Of a stretch of 64,000 bases of DNA, positions 27,635-34,762 are shown piece by piece; positions within the stretch are counted from its first letter, which is position 1; each line of letters begins with the position of its first letter. Origin of the DNA: a bacterium Scap17 (GTDB taxonomy: Bacteria; Pseudomonadota; Gammaproteobacteria; Pseudomonadales; Halomonadaceae); contig VINJ01000001.1 of assembly GCA_013376735.1 (NCBI GenBank), positions 2,604,001-2,668,000 on the forward strand. The letters are read 5' to 3'. The notes beneath the pieces are model-generated. The model saw nothing but the letters and a program-made list of their open reading frames with translations. It was not told where the DNA came from and ran no database searches. The translations under genes were made by a program, and so were the position numbers.

Positions 27635-27649
27635 TGTTATAACATAACA
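27635..27649. promoter_or_regulatory. Zur box in the znuA/znuC divergent promoter
   Basis: TGTTATAACATAACA matches the gammaproteobacterial Zur core TGTTATANTATAACA with one mismatch. It overlaps the perfect palindrome ATGTTATAACAT (27634-27645). The position can repress both divergent units. The zur gene itself is not in the window. Confidence 0.85.
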
Positions 27650-27694
27650 TTAATGGTTACTGACCCGTCAACTCTTCAGCGCCAAGAGGTCCCC

Positions 27695-28561
27695 ATGTCG
27701 CTGTTATCGATCAAGAATCTGTGTGTCACGCTCGGCAGGCATCGTATCCTCGATGCGATCGATCTCGAGGTTGAGCGCGGCGAAATCGTTACCCTGGTAG
27801 GCCCCAATGGCTCAGGCAAGTCCACGTTGCTTCGCAGCATCATCGGGGCGGTGTCCCCGACGAGCGGGCGGATATATCGTCAACAAGGCTGCAGAATTGG
27901 CTACGTCCCCCAGCGCCTGAGCCTGGACCCGACACTGCCGATGACGGTGGTGCGTTTCCTGAATCTGCCCCATCGCCATTCGCGCGCGGCGGTGGCAAAT
28001 GCCCTGGCGCAGGCCGGCATCCCCGGCGTCGAGCAACAGCAGATCGCCGACCTCTCGGGGGGGCAATTCCAGCGTATTCTGCTGGCCCGTGCCCTGATGG
28101 ATTCGCCCGATATATTGCTGCTCGATGAGGCAACCCAAGGGCTGGATCACCGTGGCATCGCGGACTTCTACCGTCAGATCGATCGCGTCCGCCACACCCT
28201 CGGCTGCGGGGTACTGATGGTCAGTCACGAGCTGCATGTGGTGATGCGCGCCTCCGACCGTGTCGTCTGCCTGCATGGCCACGTCTGCTGTCAGGGCACG
28301 CCTGAGCGTGTCATGGCCTCACCGGCCTACCAGGATCTGTTCGGGCTCGATACCGCTGATGCCCTGGCCTTCTATCGCCATGAGCATTCACACGATCACT
28401 CTGACTCTCGCACCCACTCGCCTGCTTACGCTGCGCCCACCTGTCGGCCCTCATCCGGACCTGCACCCGCGCCTGCAGCCAAGCCTGTGCTCAAGCAAAC
28501 AGCGCAGCGCCGGGAACCAGCGCTCCAGCTCATTGCACCGAACGCAGAGGGATGTCACTGA
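27695..28561 (+). CDS. znuC: zinc ABC transporter ATPase ZnuC
   Basis: This 288-aa ATPase has a Walker A at GPNGSGKST (36-44), the signature LSGGQFQRILLARAL, a Walker B LLLDEATQGLD and the switch His in VSHELH. It drives zinc uptake with ZnuA and ZnuB. ATG 27695 has AGAGG ahead; a longer in-frame start at 27653 would run into the Zur-box region. The last 60 residues form a His/Pro/Ala-rich tail beginning HEHSHDHSDSRTHS, which may bind metal. It overlaps znuB. Confidence 0.95.
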   Translation: MSLLSIKNLCVTLGRHRILDAIDLEVERGEIVTLVGPNGSGKSTLLRSIIGAVSPTSGRIYRQQGCRIGYVPQRLSLDPTLPMTVVRFLNLPHRHSRAAVANALAQAGIPGVEQQQIADLSGGQFQRILLARALMDSPDILLLDEATQGLDHRGIADFYRQIDRVRHTLGCGVLMVSHELHVVMRASDRVVCLHGHVCCQGTPERVMASPAYQDLFGLDTADALAFYRHEHSHDHSDSRTHSPAYAAPTCRPSSGPAPAPAAKPVLKQTAQRREPALQLIAPNAEGCH

Positions 28562-29403
28562 TGTTGGAGGGACTGATACTGGATGACTTCATGCTCCGCG
28601 CCGCCCTGGCCGGGATATTAGTGGCGCTTGCGGCAGCGCCGCTGGGCTGTTTCGTCGTCTGGCGACGCATGGCCTATTTCGGCGACGCCACGGCCCATGC
28701 CGCGATCCTCGGCGTGGCGCTGTCGCTCTTGATGTCCACCTCGATTCTGGCCGGCGTGCTCGTCGTCTCGCTGATCATGGCGACACTGGTCACGCTGCTC
28801 AGCGGACGCGGCTACGCCATGGACACCCTGCTTGGCGTGATGGCGCACTCCGCACTCGCCTTCGGCCTGGTGGCCGTCTCCTTCCTGCCCGGCGTACGCA
28901 TTGACCTGATGGCCTATCTGTTCGGCGATATCCTGGCGGTCAGCAAGACAGACCTCGCAATCATCGCCGCAGGTGGCGTGTTGGTCATCGGCCTCATCTA
29001 CTGGCGCTGGTCGGCGTTGCTCACTGCCACCCTGAATGAGGACCTGGCGCGTGCCAGCGGCATCAACCCGCGACGCGAGCAGCTGGTGCTGACACTGTCG
29101 CTGGCCGTGGTGGTCGCGGTTGCATTGAAGGTGGTCGGTGCGCTGTTGATCACCGCACTGCTGATCATCCCGGCGGCCACGGCGCGCCGCTTCTGTCACA
29201 CCCCGGAGCTGATGGCGATCGCCGCCGCCATCATCGGCGGAGTCTCCACCACCGGCGGACTGCAGGCGGCTTACTGGCTGGATACGCCCACCGGCCCCAC
29301 CATCGTGTGCCTCGCCACCCTGCTGTTTGCCCTGAGCACTGCAGCGGCACGCATCTCACGCCTTGTCTCTCAGAGGGGCAGCGAAGCGTCTGCTCGAGGG
29401 TGA
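28552..29403 (+). CDS. znuB: zinc ABC transporter permease ZnuB
   Basis: This 283-aa polytopic membrane protein of the ABC-3 family has the ZnuB landmarks CFVVWRRMAYFGDATAHAAILGVA, MDTLLGVMAHSALAFGLVAVS, LMAYLFGDILAV and TALLIIPAATARRF. It overlaps the znuC end by 10 bp; ATG 28561 is an alternative start. Forms the zinc channel under the same Zur-regulated transcript. Confidence 0.95.
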   Translation: MSLMLEGLILDDFMLRAALAGILVALAAAPLGCFVVWRRMAYFGDATAHAAILGVALSLLMSTSILAGVLVVSLIMATLVTLLSGRGYAMDTLLGVMAHSALAFGLVAVSFLPGVRIDLMAYLFGDILAVSKTDLAIIAAGGVLVIGLIYWRWSALLTATLNEDLARASGINPRREQLVLTLSLAVVVAVALKVVGALLITALLIIPAATARRFCHTPELMAIAAAIIGGVSTTGGLQAAYWLDTPTGPTIVCLATLLFALSTAAARISRLVSQRGSEASARG

Positions 29404-29448
29404 CCTGGTGCATGCCCGCACAGAGGCCCGATGGGTGCTGCACGATAG

Positions 29449-29934
29449 CTAGCGTTGTTCATCAGTCATCAGCTTGCGCAGCAGACAGGCAAGCTGATGT
29501 TGCTCATCGCTGTCCAGCGCACTCGCCATCCGGTGCTGATTCTCGACATGCGCTTCCAGAGTGGAGTCGATCAGATGACGCCCTGCTTCCGTCAGCGCGA
29601 CGCGATTGCTGCGCCGATCCTCATCACTGGCCTGGCGCTGCAACAACCCTCGCTTCACCAGCTGATCTATCCGCGTGCTCATGGCACCGGAAGAGAGCAT
29701 CAACGTCTGATACAGCTGAGTCGGGGTCAATGGCGCCTGTGAACGTCGTAGCGTCGCCAGGATGTCGAACTCGACAGTCGACAGGCCCTCCTTCTCGAAT
29801 ACCTGCTCCATCCTCGAGCCAAACACGCGACTTGCCCGGCTGATACGCCCGAATATGCCCATCGGCCGGCAATCCAGATCGGGGCGAGCCTTCTCCCACT
29901 GCGCAAGAATGCGATCCACAGCATCTGTCATCAT
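29449..29934 (-). CDS. MarR-family transcriptional regulator
   Basis: This 161-aa winged-helix dimer-type regulator has LSTVEFDILATLRRS, the recognition-helix region LSSGAMSTRIDQLVKRGLL and the wing DEDRRSNRVALTEAG. It is divergent from the DMT exporter at 30038. Twin identical-arm palindromes (TATCTTT-N4-AAAGATA) lie between them, so it probably represses both itself and the exporter. MarR proteins usually sense phenolic or toxic compounds, but the ligand here is unknown. Confidence 0.9.
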   Translation of the reverse strand: MMTDAVDRILAQWEKARPDLDCRPMGIFGRISRASRVFGSRMEQVFEKEGLSTVEFDILATLRRSQAPLTPTQLYQTLMLSSGAMSTRIDQLVKRGLLQRQASDEDRRSNRVALTEAGRHLIDSTLEAHVENQHRMASALDSDEQHQLACLLRKLMTDEQR

Positions 29935-29947
29935 GAAACCTCCCAGT

Positions 29948-29965
29948 TATCTTTCCAAAAAGATA
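29948..29965. promoter_or_regulatory. MarR operator 1 candidate
   Basis: TATCTTT-CCAA-AAAGATA is a perfect 7-bp dyad, 14 bp upstream of the MarR start codon. Confidence 0.7.
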
Positions 29966-30001
29966 CTTTAATGACGACGGCTTTGCGAGTACTCTCACAC
30001 A

Positions 30002-30019
30002 TATCTTTTTAGAAAGATA
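30002..30019. promoter_or_regulatory. MarR operator 2 candidate
   Basis: TATCTTT-TTAG-AAAGATA has the same arms and spacing as operator 1, with centres 54 bp apart. It lies just before the exporter's AAGGAGAG ribosome site. Confidence 0.7.
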
Positions 30020-30037
30020 CTTTAAGGAGAGACAAAT

Positions 30038-30937
30038 ATGCCATCTTCACACCTGAAGGTTCTCGCCATGACCGCCACGGCCCCGGTCATATGGGGAAGT
30101 ACTTACCTGGTGACACAGACCCTTCTCCCTGCCGACACCCCACTCACCGCAGCCACCATTCGCGCCCTTCCCGCGGGACTGCTGATTCTGCTCTGGACTC
30201 GACAGACCTTGTCGGGAGGGGGGTGGGTGAAGGCCATGGTGCTGGGCACTCTCAATATCGGACTCTTCTTTACCTGCCTGTTTGCCGCTGCCTACCGCAT
30301 CCCCGGCAGCATGGCCGCCTTACTGCTGGCAAGTCAGTCGGTGTGGGTTCTACTGCTGAGCCGCTGGTGGCTGGGGACAGGCTTCAGCATGACAGCCGCA
30401 ATGCAGTGTGGACTGGGCATGGTCGGAGTGGTGCTGCTGCTCAATCCCGGTCAAGGTGGGCTGGACATGACAGGGGTCGGGATCGCGCTGCTCGGTGCTG
30501 TCTCGATGGCCGCCGGCATCGTACTCAGCAAGCGCTGGCAACGTCCGCCCGACGTCAGTCAATTGAGCCTGACGGGCTGGCAATTGATCTTCGGCGGACT
30601 GCTGTTGCTGCCCCTGGCCGCCTGGTCGGAAGGTATTCCGACCAATCTCGAGCCGCAACATCTGCTGGGCTATGGCTACCTGATCCTGCCGGGTGGAGTG
30701 CTCGGCTATGGCCTCTGGTTTGCCGGCATCCAGCGATTGCCCGCCTTCTCCGCATCACTGCTGGGTATCTTCAGCCCGCTGACGGCAACGGTGCTGGGTT
30801 TTGTGTGGATGGGCGAGTCGTTCGGGCCCCTTCAATGGCTTGGCACTTTCTGCATCGCTTCTGCCCTGACATTTCCCCTCTGGGTATCGCTCAAGCGACG
30901 TAGCGCTCAGCCAAGCCGTCATGAGTTGACTCGATGA
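30038..30937 (+). CDS. EamA/DMT-superfamily exporter (RarD/YdcZ-like build)
   Basis: This 299-aa protein has ten membrane helices. It opens with PVIWGSTYLVTQTLLPADTPL, has AALRALPAGLL-like spacing, and ends with GFVWMGESFGPLQWLGTFCIASAL, as in EamA exporters of amino acids, purines or drugs. It has a strong AAGGAG site. The divergent MarR gene and twin operators point to inducible efflux of a small, possibly toxic, compound. Confidence 0.87.
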   Translation: MPSSHLKVLAMTATAPVIWGSTYLVTQTLLPADTPLTAATIRALPAGLLILLWTRQTLSGGGWVKAMVLGTLNIGLFFTCLFAAAYRIPGSMAALLLASQSVWVLLLSRWWLGTGFSMTAAMQCGLGMVGVVLLLNPGQGGLDMTGVGIALLGAVSMAAGIVLSKRWQRPPDVSQLSLTGWQLIFGGLLLLPLAAWSEGIPTNLEPQHLLGYGYLILPGGVLGYGLWFAGIQRLPAFSASLLGIFSPLTATVLGFVWMGESFGPLQWLGTFCIASALTFPLWVSLKRRSAQPSRHELTR

Positions 30938-31016
30938 CCCATCGGGGGAAACCCGACGTGCATGGGCAGCCGGCCTTTAACGGGAAGGCCATCTCTGCAA
31001 GTAACGTAGAAACAGA

Positions 31017-31050
31017 ACACCCCACTGATTGCGGATCAGTGGGGTGTCTT
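31017..31050. terminator. hairpin terminator between DMT and CobW-type genes
   Basis: A perfect 13-bp stem (ACACCCCACTGAT/ATCAGTGGGGTGT) with a 5-nt loop lies at the convergent end of both genes. On the minus strand the tail is moderately T-rich. Confidence 0.7.
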
Positions 31051-31088
31051 GGCGAATGTCAGCAGATCAGGAACTCAGGTGCCGCTGC

Positions 31089-32321
31089 TCATTCCCAGGC
31101 GGGGAACGGGTCCGGCAGGTCACGCCAAGCTTCCTTGCCCGCCAGCAGCGTGGCGTCATCGAGCAGGCACTCGTCCAGCGCCTGGCGGATACGGGCTTCA
31201 TCCAGGTTCTGACCGATGAATACCAGCTCCTGGCGCATGTCGCCGAACGGCTCCTGCCATTTTTCCCGGATCGACTCCAGATACTCGGGGTCTTCTGGCC
31301 ATTCGACCTCCGGCACTGCCTTCCAGAACATGCCGCCGAACCCGTAGTGCGCGATGCCACCGGCCTGGTTCCACTGTCCGGCAAACTGCGGCCGCGTGGC
31401 CAGCCAGAAGAAGCCCTTGGAGCGCAGCAGCTTGCCGCCGAACCAGTCTCCGTGGAGCAGCTGGTGGAATTTCTCGGGATGGAACGGCACGCGCGCATGA
31501 TAGGAGAAGCTCGAGATGCCATATTCCTCGGTCTCCGGCACGTGCTCGCCGCGCATCTCCTTCAGCCAGCCCGGTGCCTGTTGCGCGCGATCGAAGCTGA
31601 AGCGGCCAGTGTCCAGCACCTTGTTAAGCGGCACGGCGCCCTTCGTCATGGGCAGAATCTCGGCCTCTGGGTTGAGCGAGCGCAGCACCGCGCTCAGCTC
31701 GGCAAGCTTTGGGGCATCGAGCAAATCCGTCTTGCTGATCAACAGCACATCACAGAATTCGATCTGATCGACCAGCAGATCCGCGACATTGCGCTCATCG
31801 TCCTCACCGAGGCTTTCCCCCGCTTCCGCCAGCGACTGCGCCTCGCGATACTGGATGAGAAAGTTGGCGCCATCCACGACGGTAACCATGGTGTCGAGAC
31901 GCGCGACACTGGAGAGGCACTGGCCGTCCTCGTCCTCGAAGGTGAAGGTTTCCGCCACCGGCAGCGGCTCGGAAATGCCGGTGGATTCGATCACCAGGCA
32001 ATCGAAGCGCCCTTCCTCGGCCAGTCGCCGTACCTCGATGAGCAGGTCCTCACGTAGCGTGCAGCAGATGCAGCCATTGCTCATCTCGACCAGCTGCTCC
32101 TCGGCACGATTGAGCGCCACCTCGTTGTCCGCACCGGGCGCGCCACGCACCATGGCGGCATCGATGTTGACCTCGCTCATGTCATTGACGATCACCGCCA
32201 CCCGGCGCCCTTCGCGGTTGGCGAGGATGTGATTGAGCAGCGTCGTCTTGCCAGCACCCAGAAAGCCGGACAGCACGGTCACTGGCAGGGGTTGAGACAG
32301 GGGCACTTGTGGGTAATTCAT
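31089..32321 (-). CDS. CobW/COG0523 GTPase, zinc metallochaperone type (ZigA/YciC-like)
   Basis: This 410-aa G3E GTPase has a Walker A at [10 protein letters not shown] (18-27), the COG0523 metal motif GCICC (C84, C86, C87), the base motif SKTD and a C-terminal CobW domain. Zinc-responsive members move scarce zinc to essential enzymes. A second Zur-like site lies 160 bp upstream, and folE2 and znuABC are close by, supporting the zinc role over cobalamin or nitrile-hydratase functions. Predicted cytoplasmic. No partner gene adjoins it. Confidence 0.88.
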   Translation of the reverse strand: MNYPQVPLSQPLPVTVLSGFLGAGKTTLLNHILANREGRRVAVIVNDMSEVNIDAAMVRGAPGADNEVALNRAEEQLVEMSNGCICCTLREDLLIEVRRLAEEGRFDCLVIESTGISEPLPVAETFTFEDEDGQCLSSVARLDTMVTVVDGANFLIQYREAQSLAEAGESLGEDDERNVADLLVDQIEFCDVLLISKTDLLDAPKLAELSAVLRSLNPEAEILPMTKGAVPLNKVLDTGRFSFDRAQQAPGWLKEMRGEHVPETEEYGISSFSYHARVPFHPEKFHQLLHGDWFGGKLLRSKGFFWLATRPQFAGQWNQAGGIAHYGFGGMFWKAVPEVEWPEDPEYLESIREKWQEPFGDMRQELVFIGQNLDEARIRQALDECLLDDATLLAGKEAWRDLPDPFPAWE

Positions 32322-32479
32322 CAGGCGGTACCTCGATAGGATAGGGTCTTGGCCACGTCTCTTGCGCGTGAAGGCATCCTTGCCGGCGCAGGGTCTGGAT
32401 CAGGGCTTGGGGCAGGGTCAGGTAAGCGCCTGGACGTGGGGACCTCTGGATTCTCGATCATCAAACATACCAAATGATA

Positions 32480-32494
32480 CGTTATAACATAATT
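32480..32494. promoter_or_regulatory. Zur-box-like site upstream of the CobW-type gene
   Basis: CGTTATAACATAATT contains the dyad GTTATAAC and matches the Zur core at 11 of 15 positions. Its GTTATAACATAA core is identical to that in the znuA/znuC site. The rest of 32322-32838 holds no gene that I can support. Confidence 0.65.
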
Positions 32495-32838
32495 ATGGTC
32501 AGCCACTTTTTGTCGCTGACGCCGAACGACGCATGTTTGACATCGAAAACCTCAATAGCTTCCGACAAGCTCTTCTTATGACATACAGACTGCAGGAGTG
32601 CGGCCGTCAGGCCGTTGCAGATTGCCTTCCCAGAAGCACGAAGCCCGATAGCGTAGGAGGGACTTGCGAACAACAGCGCAAGTCACAGGCGCCACAGCGT
32701 CGACGCCCCACACTATTGATCAATCGAGGTGCTTCATGACCATCCCATTGGCATACCGGTATTCACCCAGGCGTGAAAACGCCCCGTGCTGGGGTACGCC
32801 CTCTGGCTTCGATGGATTGACATCATCAGGAGGTGAGC

Positions 32839-33831
32839 ATGTCGCTTGAAAAGGAACCGGGTCGTTTACCGAGCGAAGTCACACCATGGCTCGGCAAGGA
32901 GCAGAGCCATGAGCTGACAGACAACATGCAATTGTCACGCGCCGCGAGACGATTACTGGCTGACAGCATGGCAAAGAACACCATCCTGGCATTTCGATCA
33001 GATATCCGGGGCTTCATGAAAGCCGGCTACTCACTCCCCGCTACTGCCCAGCAAGTCGCCAATTATCTGGCGGAGATGCATACCAAAGGCCGCAAGCCTG
33101 CCACGATTTCCCGTCACGCCAGCTCGCTGGGCACCTGGCATGTTTACATGCAGCTGCCCTCTCCCACCCTGAGCCTGGAAGTGAAAGGCGTATTGAAGGG
33201 GATTCATCGCAAGAGTGATGGACGGCAACGTCAAGCGCCCGCATTGCGACTCCATCATTTGCGACAGCTGTTGAAGGCTCTGGACCTTGATGCTCCACGA
33301 GATCTACGTGATGCCAGCATGTTCTGTCTGTGCTTCTACGGGGCGTTTCGCGCAAGCGAGGTCGTCGCGCTCTACAGAGAGGATATCGAATGGCGTGATG
33401 GCGGTATCGTGATCACGTTGCGCCACAGCAAAACCAATCAAAGCGGACGGATCGAACAGAAGATGCTTCCCCGTAATCCTGCGGGGGGGCGTTGCTGCCC
33501 AGTGACGTTACTGGAGGCTTGGCTTGCATGGAGCGGCATTCGTCGAGGCGCACTGTACCGATCCATCGATCAGGCAGATCGAGTGGGGGCCGGCAGAATG
33601 CACCCCGTCACGTTCGGCAATCTACTCAAGAAGGCGTTACAGCGCGCCAACCTCACTGCAGAGAAGTTTACCACCCACAGCTTTCGTGCCGGCTTCATCA
33701 CCGAAGCGCATCTCCGTGGCAAGAGCGACCAACAGATAAAGCGCATCAGCGGGCATCGTGACCAAAAAACCTTCGAACGCTACATCCGCATGGCGGATGA
33801 CATGCATGACCCGGGCAATGACATCTTTTGA
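32839..33831 (+). CDS. tyrosine recombinase/integrase (330 aa)
   Basis: This is a phage-integrase-family enzyme with an N-terminal SAM-like core-binding domain (about 35-125) and a full catalytic set: R171 (AFRASEV), K198 (HSKTN), H280-x-x-R283 (THSFR), H306 (SGHRD) and nucleophile Y315 (FERYIRM). It cuts and rejoins DNA through a 3'-phosphotyrosine. AGGAGGTG lies ahead of ATG 32839. A gap of 115 bp separates it from the following three-gene operon. It is probably the integrase that acts at the attachment site, but its target is unknown. Confidence 0.92.
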   Translation: MSLEKEPGRLPSEVTPWLGKEQSHELTDNMQLSRAARRLLADSMAKNTILAFRSDIRGFMKAGYSLPATAQQVANYLAEMHTKGRKPATISRHASSLGTWHVYMQLPSPTLSLEVKGVLKGIHRKSDGRQRQAPALRLHHLRQLLKALDLDAPRDLRDASMFCLCFYGAFRASEVVALYREDIEWRDGGIVITLRHSKTNQSGRIEQKMLPRNPAGGRCCPVTLLEAWLAWSGIRRGALYRSIDQADRVGAGRMHPVTFGNLLKKALQRANLTAEKFTTHSFRAGFITEAHLRGKSDQQIKRISGHRDQKTFERYIRMADDMHDPGNDIF

Positions 33832-33946
33832 TAGCTCGTACCCTGAAAGGCGCTGCCAAGGACGGCAGCACTTCCAGTGGGGCCGATGAGATGATATTTA
33901 TCCTACTATAAGGATGAGATAATTAATAAGACGCAAGGGAGAGCTC
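33832..33946 (+). other. spacer with stem and palindrome before the recombinase operon
   Basis: A GCTGCC/GGCAGC stem (33852-33869) lies just after the integrase. An ATCCT-N6-AGGAT palindrome (33900-33915) follows in an AT-rich stretch ahead of GGGAGAGC and the next ATG. This could be a weak terminator followed by a promoter or operator for the three-gene unit. Confidence 0.4.
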
Positions 33947-34762
33947 ATGACCGATACCTACACGCCCCTGCCTGAGGCTGAGTTTTCCCTCTCAGGCAAG
34001 ATACGGAATCTTTCACGACGCTCTCTTGGCGATCTCATCTCCCTTCCGCCTCCACGCAAAGGCAAGGCCCCTTCATACAAGGGCCTGCTGCTCAGTCACC
34101 TACCCATCGTGCTTGTCGGTGCCCAGGGCCACACCGAGCTGCTCACCCATGGCATGCTCCTGCGACAACTCAGGGGGTCATCTCTCGAGAACTTCCAATC
34201 CCTCAAGGTGTTTGAGGTGGACCGTGAAGGTCTCACCCACGAGGAGCTGGAGGTGTTGCGCTATCTGTCAGAGGTGCTACCTCAGGAGCTTTTCAACACC
34301 TCACACGTGATGGAAGCCCGTGCATTCATCAAGCAGCTCAATGAGAAGCCTGGGCTGGAAGAGAAGTTGGCCCGTATCGTGTTCGGGTTATCGAAACCCA
34401 CCCTGGATATCAAGAGTCTCATGATCCTGACCCAGGGCCGCTGGGCGAAGAGCACACTGCAACGTGCCCACAGTCCCAAAGGCCAGCGGAGTCTCGACGA
34501 TGATCGCGGAGCTTCAGAGCCACTCTCCCCCGAGACAAACAAGGACAACGAGGCACAAAAAGCGGCGCCAACATCAGTGCCCCTCACTCCCCAGGCACCC
34601 AAGCCGACTCCACCCACTCGGTGGCAAGCAGCATCAGGCCCCGCTAAAGACACCACGAGGCCAGCCACCTCACCCACTCGCAGGTCCCATGTAGCACAAA
34701 GGGTTGACGACCTGTTGGGCGATCTATTGGACGAGGAAGGGAGTCCTCCTCATGATGGATGA
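33947..34762 (+). CDS. unrecognised 271-aa protein, first gene of the recombinase operon
   Basis: No family is recognised. Residues about 1-175 look folded, with a hydrophobic strand (LLLSHLPIVLVGAQG) and amphipathic helices (HEELEVLRYLSEVLPQELF; VMEARAFIKQLNEKPGLEEKLARIVFGL). Residues about 176-271 are Pro/Thr/Ser/Gln-rich and likely disordered, ending in a short charged helix (AQRVDDLLGDLLDEE). It has no signal peptide or membrane span. It overlaps the next gene by 11 bp. Its position suggests a directionality or DNA-binding accessory factor for the large recombinases, but this is inference. Confidence 0.75.
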   Translation: MTDTYTPLPEAEFSLSGKIRNLSRRSLGDLISLPPPRKGKAPSYKGLLLSHLPIVLVGAQGHTELLTHGMLLRQLRGSSLENFQSLKVFEVDREGLTHEELEVLRYLSEVLPQELFNTSHVMEARAFIKQLNEKPGLEEKLARIVFGLSKPTLDIKSLMILTQGRWAKSTLQRAHSPKGQRSLDDDRGASEPLSPETNKDNEAQKAAPTSVPLTPQAPKPTPPTRWQAASGPAKDTTRPATSPTRRSHVAQRVDDLLGDLLDEEGSPPHDG

